A DNA stretch of 64,000 nucleotides, taken from assembly GCA_963718995.1 (NCBI GenBank), contig CAVRAP010000001.1, positions 62,001 to 126,000 on the forward strand, written 5' to 3'. A program made the translations under genes and the position numbers. The notes below the pieces were generated by a model, which saw only the letters and a program-made list of their open reading frames with translations, was not told the DNA's origin and made no database searches. Below are positions 63,024 to 64,000 of this stretch, piece by piece (within the stretch, counting starts at the first letter, position 1; each line of letters begins with the position of its first letter). The DNA comes from UBA4744 sp963718995. GTDB taxonomy: Bacteria > Actinomycetota > Acidimicrobiia > Spongiisociales > UBA4744.

Positions 63024-63402
63024 ATGACGCACGCAGCTTTGAGTGATCGGATTCCAACTACTGCCCTCGGCTATTCGTTTGGGTTTGCCATCCTGTGGGG
63101 GATCCTGGCCGCTCCGACCAGACACGACGTTTCATCTGGCGCCTTTGTTGGTAGCCGGGGCCGCCCCCGCGGTCTACCGGGTCCAGGGTGGGACTTCTCG
63201 ATCGATTGCCACGCGCCTAGCTGCAACCGGGTTGGGCTTCGCTGCAGGCACGTCTGTGGTGCTGGCGATGCTCGGGGTACTCGAGGGGCCCTCGCTGCTC
63301 CCTTTCGGGGACGGTCTCATTGAGTCGCTCGTCGGTGTTGTTGCCGGAGGAGTAGTCGGGTTCGCTGTCGTTGCTTGGCCGCTCCGCCCCGCTTCTCCGT
63401 AG
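63024..63402 (+). CDS. Small membrane protein, unknown (frameshifted)
   Basis: About 125 residues after removing one extra base near 63118. The first frame gives MTHAALSDRIPTTALGYSFG then FAILWGILAAPT, and the second continues TFHLAPLLVAGAAPAVYRVQ with two more hydrophobic segments (GLGFAAGTSVVLAMLGVLEG; LVGVVAGGVVGFAVVAWPL). Three or four membrane helices. It diverges from fabH. Without the correction neither frame has a full membrane protein. Confidence 0.62.
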
Positions 63403-63460
63403 AGACCTGGAACCAGCGAGGTTCGGTCATCTCGTCCCGAGTGGGCCTCGTACAGCAGAT

Positions 63461-63943
63461 ATGACATTGCATGATCGTTTGATTGAATCTGTTTGGGATT
63501 ATCCGCGCCCCCCTCGTGTTGAGCCGTCGACTCGCCGGGTCCTGGTCGAACATGCCGGGGTCGTGATTGTCGATACCGTGCGTTCCGTCCGGGTACTCGA
63601 GACGAGCCATCCACCGGTGTACTACGTACCCCGTGAAGACGTTGCAGGAGACGTACTCGTCGGCTCATCGCGTCGCACCACGTGTGAATTCAAGGGAGTT
63701 GCTTCGTACTGGCACGTGGCCATCGGAGGCCTGCAAGTGGCCGAAGCAGCCTGGTCGTATGAAGACCCATCACCCGGTTACGAGCACATCCGGGGGATGA
63801 TCGCCTTCTACCCGGGCAAGGTGGATCGGTGCTCCTTGGACGACGAAGCGGTCGTTCCGCAGCAAGGCAGTTTCTACGGTGGGTGGATCACGTCGGAGAT
63901 CGTCGGTCCTCTCAAGGGCGGCCCAGGAACCTCCGGTTGGTGA
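63461..63943 (+). CDS. DUF427 domain protein
   Basis: A 160-residue protein with one DUF427 domain: RRVLVEHAGVVIVDTVRSVR, HPPVYYVPREDVAGDVLVGS, TTCEFKGVASYWHVAIGG, AWSYEDPSPGYEHIRGMIAF. These motifs are highly characteristic. Family members are small soluble proteins of unknown function, some proposed as nucleotidyltransferase-like. ATG 63461 is preferred over an upstream frame lacking a ribosome binding site. It is the last complete gene; the final 57 bases hold nothing I can assign. Confidence 0.9.
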   Translation: MTLHDRLIESVWDYPRPPRVEPSTRRVLVEHAGVVIVDTVRSVRVLETSHPPVYYVPREDVAGDVLVGSSRRTTCEFKGVASYWHVAIGGLQVAEAAWSYEDPSPGYEHIRGMIAFYPGKVDRCSLDDEAVVPQQGSFYGGWITSEIVGPLKGGPGTSGW

Positions 63944-64000
63944 TGTTCAGAAACCGCGCTGCTGCCCGGTCCAGGGTTGTGGAGCCGCAGCGCGAAATTC

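Noticed and set aside
1..64000. CRISPR arrays, prophage, transposase or plasmid genes
   Set aside because: No direct-repeat/spacer array and no recognisable cas, integrase, transposase, phage structural or replication gene was seen.

Overview
The window is GC-rich DNA from an actinobacterium-like chromosome. The evidence is a GlnR-type regulator beside two glutamine synthetase genes, an Eis acetyltransferase, a DUF3068 protein, a PspC/LiaF set, Thr-rich membrane stalks and frequent GTG/TTG starts. Class Acidimicrobiia is my guess from overall gene style; no rRNA marker is present. There is no phage, transposase, plasmid or CRISPR signature. It reads as ordinary chromosome with several unusual genes.

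Layout. 1-4035: end of an unknown gene, then a large protein (P-loop ATPase, TPR-like helices, one membrane helix, Thr/Pro stalk, PQQ-type beta-propeller). 4032-8097: nitrogen assimilation (cyclic-nucleotide-binding protein, glnR, two divergent glutamine synthetases with a candidate GlnR box between them). 8131-14867: eis, two membrane-anchored proteins, a NifU-N protein and a fused hydantoinase/oxoprolinase. 14929-21681: a Cys-rich uncharacterised flavoprotein candidate, then glcDEF glycolate oxidase. 21685-25553: three acetyltransferases and argS. 25681-29343: an iron-type ABC transporter broken by six frameshifts. 29496-33561: a DinB-like protein, an alpha/alpha-toroid protein, a secreted EEP phosphatase/nuclease, and a HypC-like protein opposite an unknown gene. 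34061-38553: fused 2-oxoacid dehydrogenase E1 and leucine dehydrogenase (branched-chain amino acid breakdown), then unknown genes. 38930-50869: a tightly overlapping eight-gene operon joining an ABC exporter to a MoxR/DUF58/von Willebrand module. 50956-53620: DUF3068 protein, STAS-like protein and a diguanylate cyclase. 53812-53997: tRNA-Phe and tRNA-Asp. 54107-59108: quinone oxidoreductase and a thiBPQ thiamine transporter under a TPP riboswitch. 59188-63943: small unknowns, the PspC/LiaF set, fabH and a DUF427 protein.

Working together. GlnR probably sets expression of both glutamine synthetases. Leucine dehydrogenase and the E1 fusion would turn Leu/Ile/Val into branched acyl-CoA, which FabH-type enzymes can use as fatty-acid primers, though fabH lies 25 kb away. 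The thiBPQ genes would be switched off by thiamine pyrophosphate, itself the cofactor of the E1 enzyme. The ABC/MoxR/vWA operon looks like one envelope-associated machine of unknown substrate.

Sequence quality. I find 15 reading-frame breaks in otherwise well-conserved genes, including the essential argS. Every one is repaired by removing one base. I therefore read them as insertion-type sequence errors rather than true pseudogenes, and annotate each broken gene over its full span. There is no gene-free stretch longer than about 210 bases; the larger gaps (29344-29495, 31010-31216, 33149-33333, 51982-52190, 53621-53811, 60295-60476) hold only what is listed.
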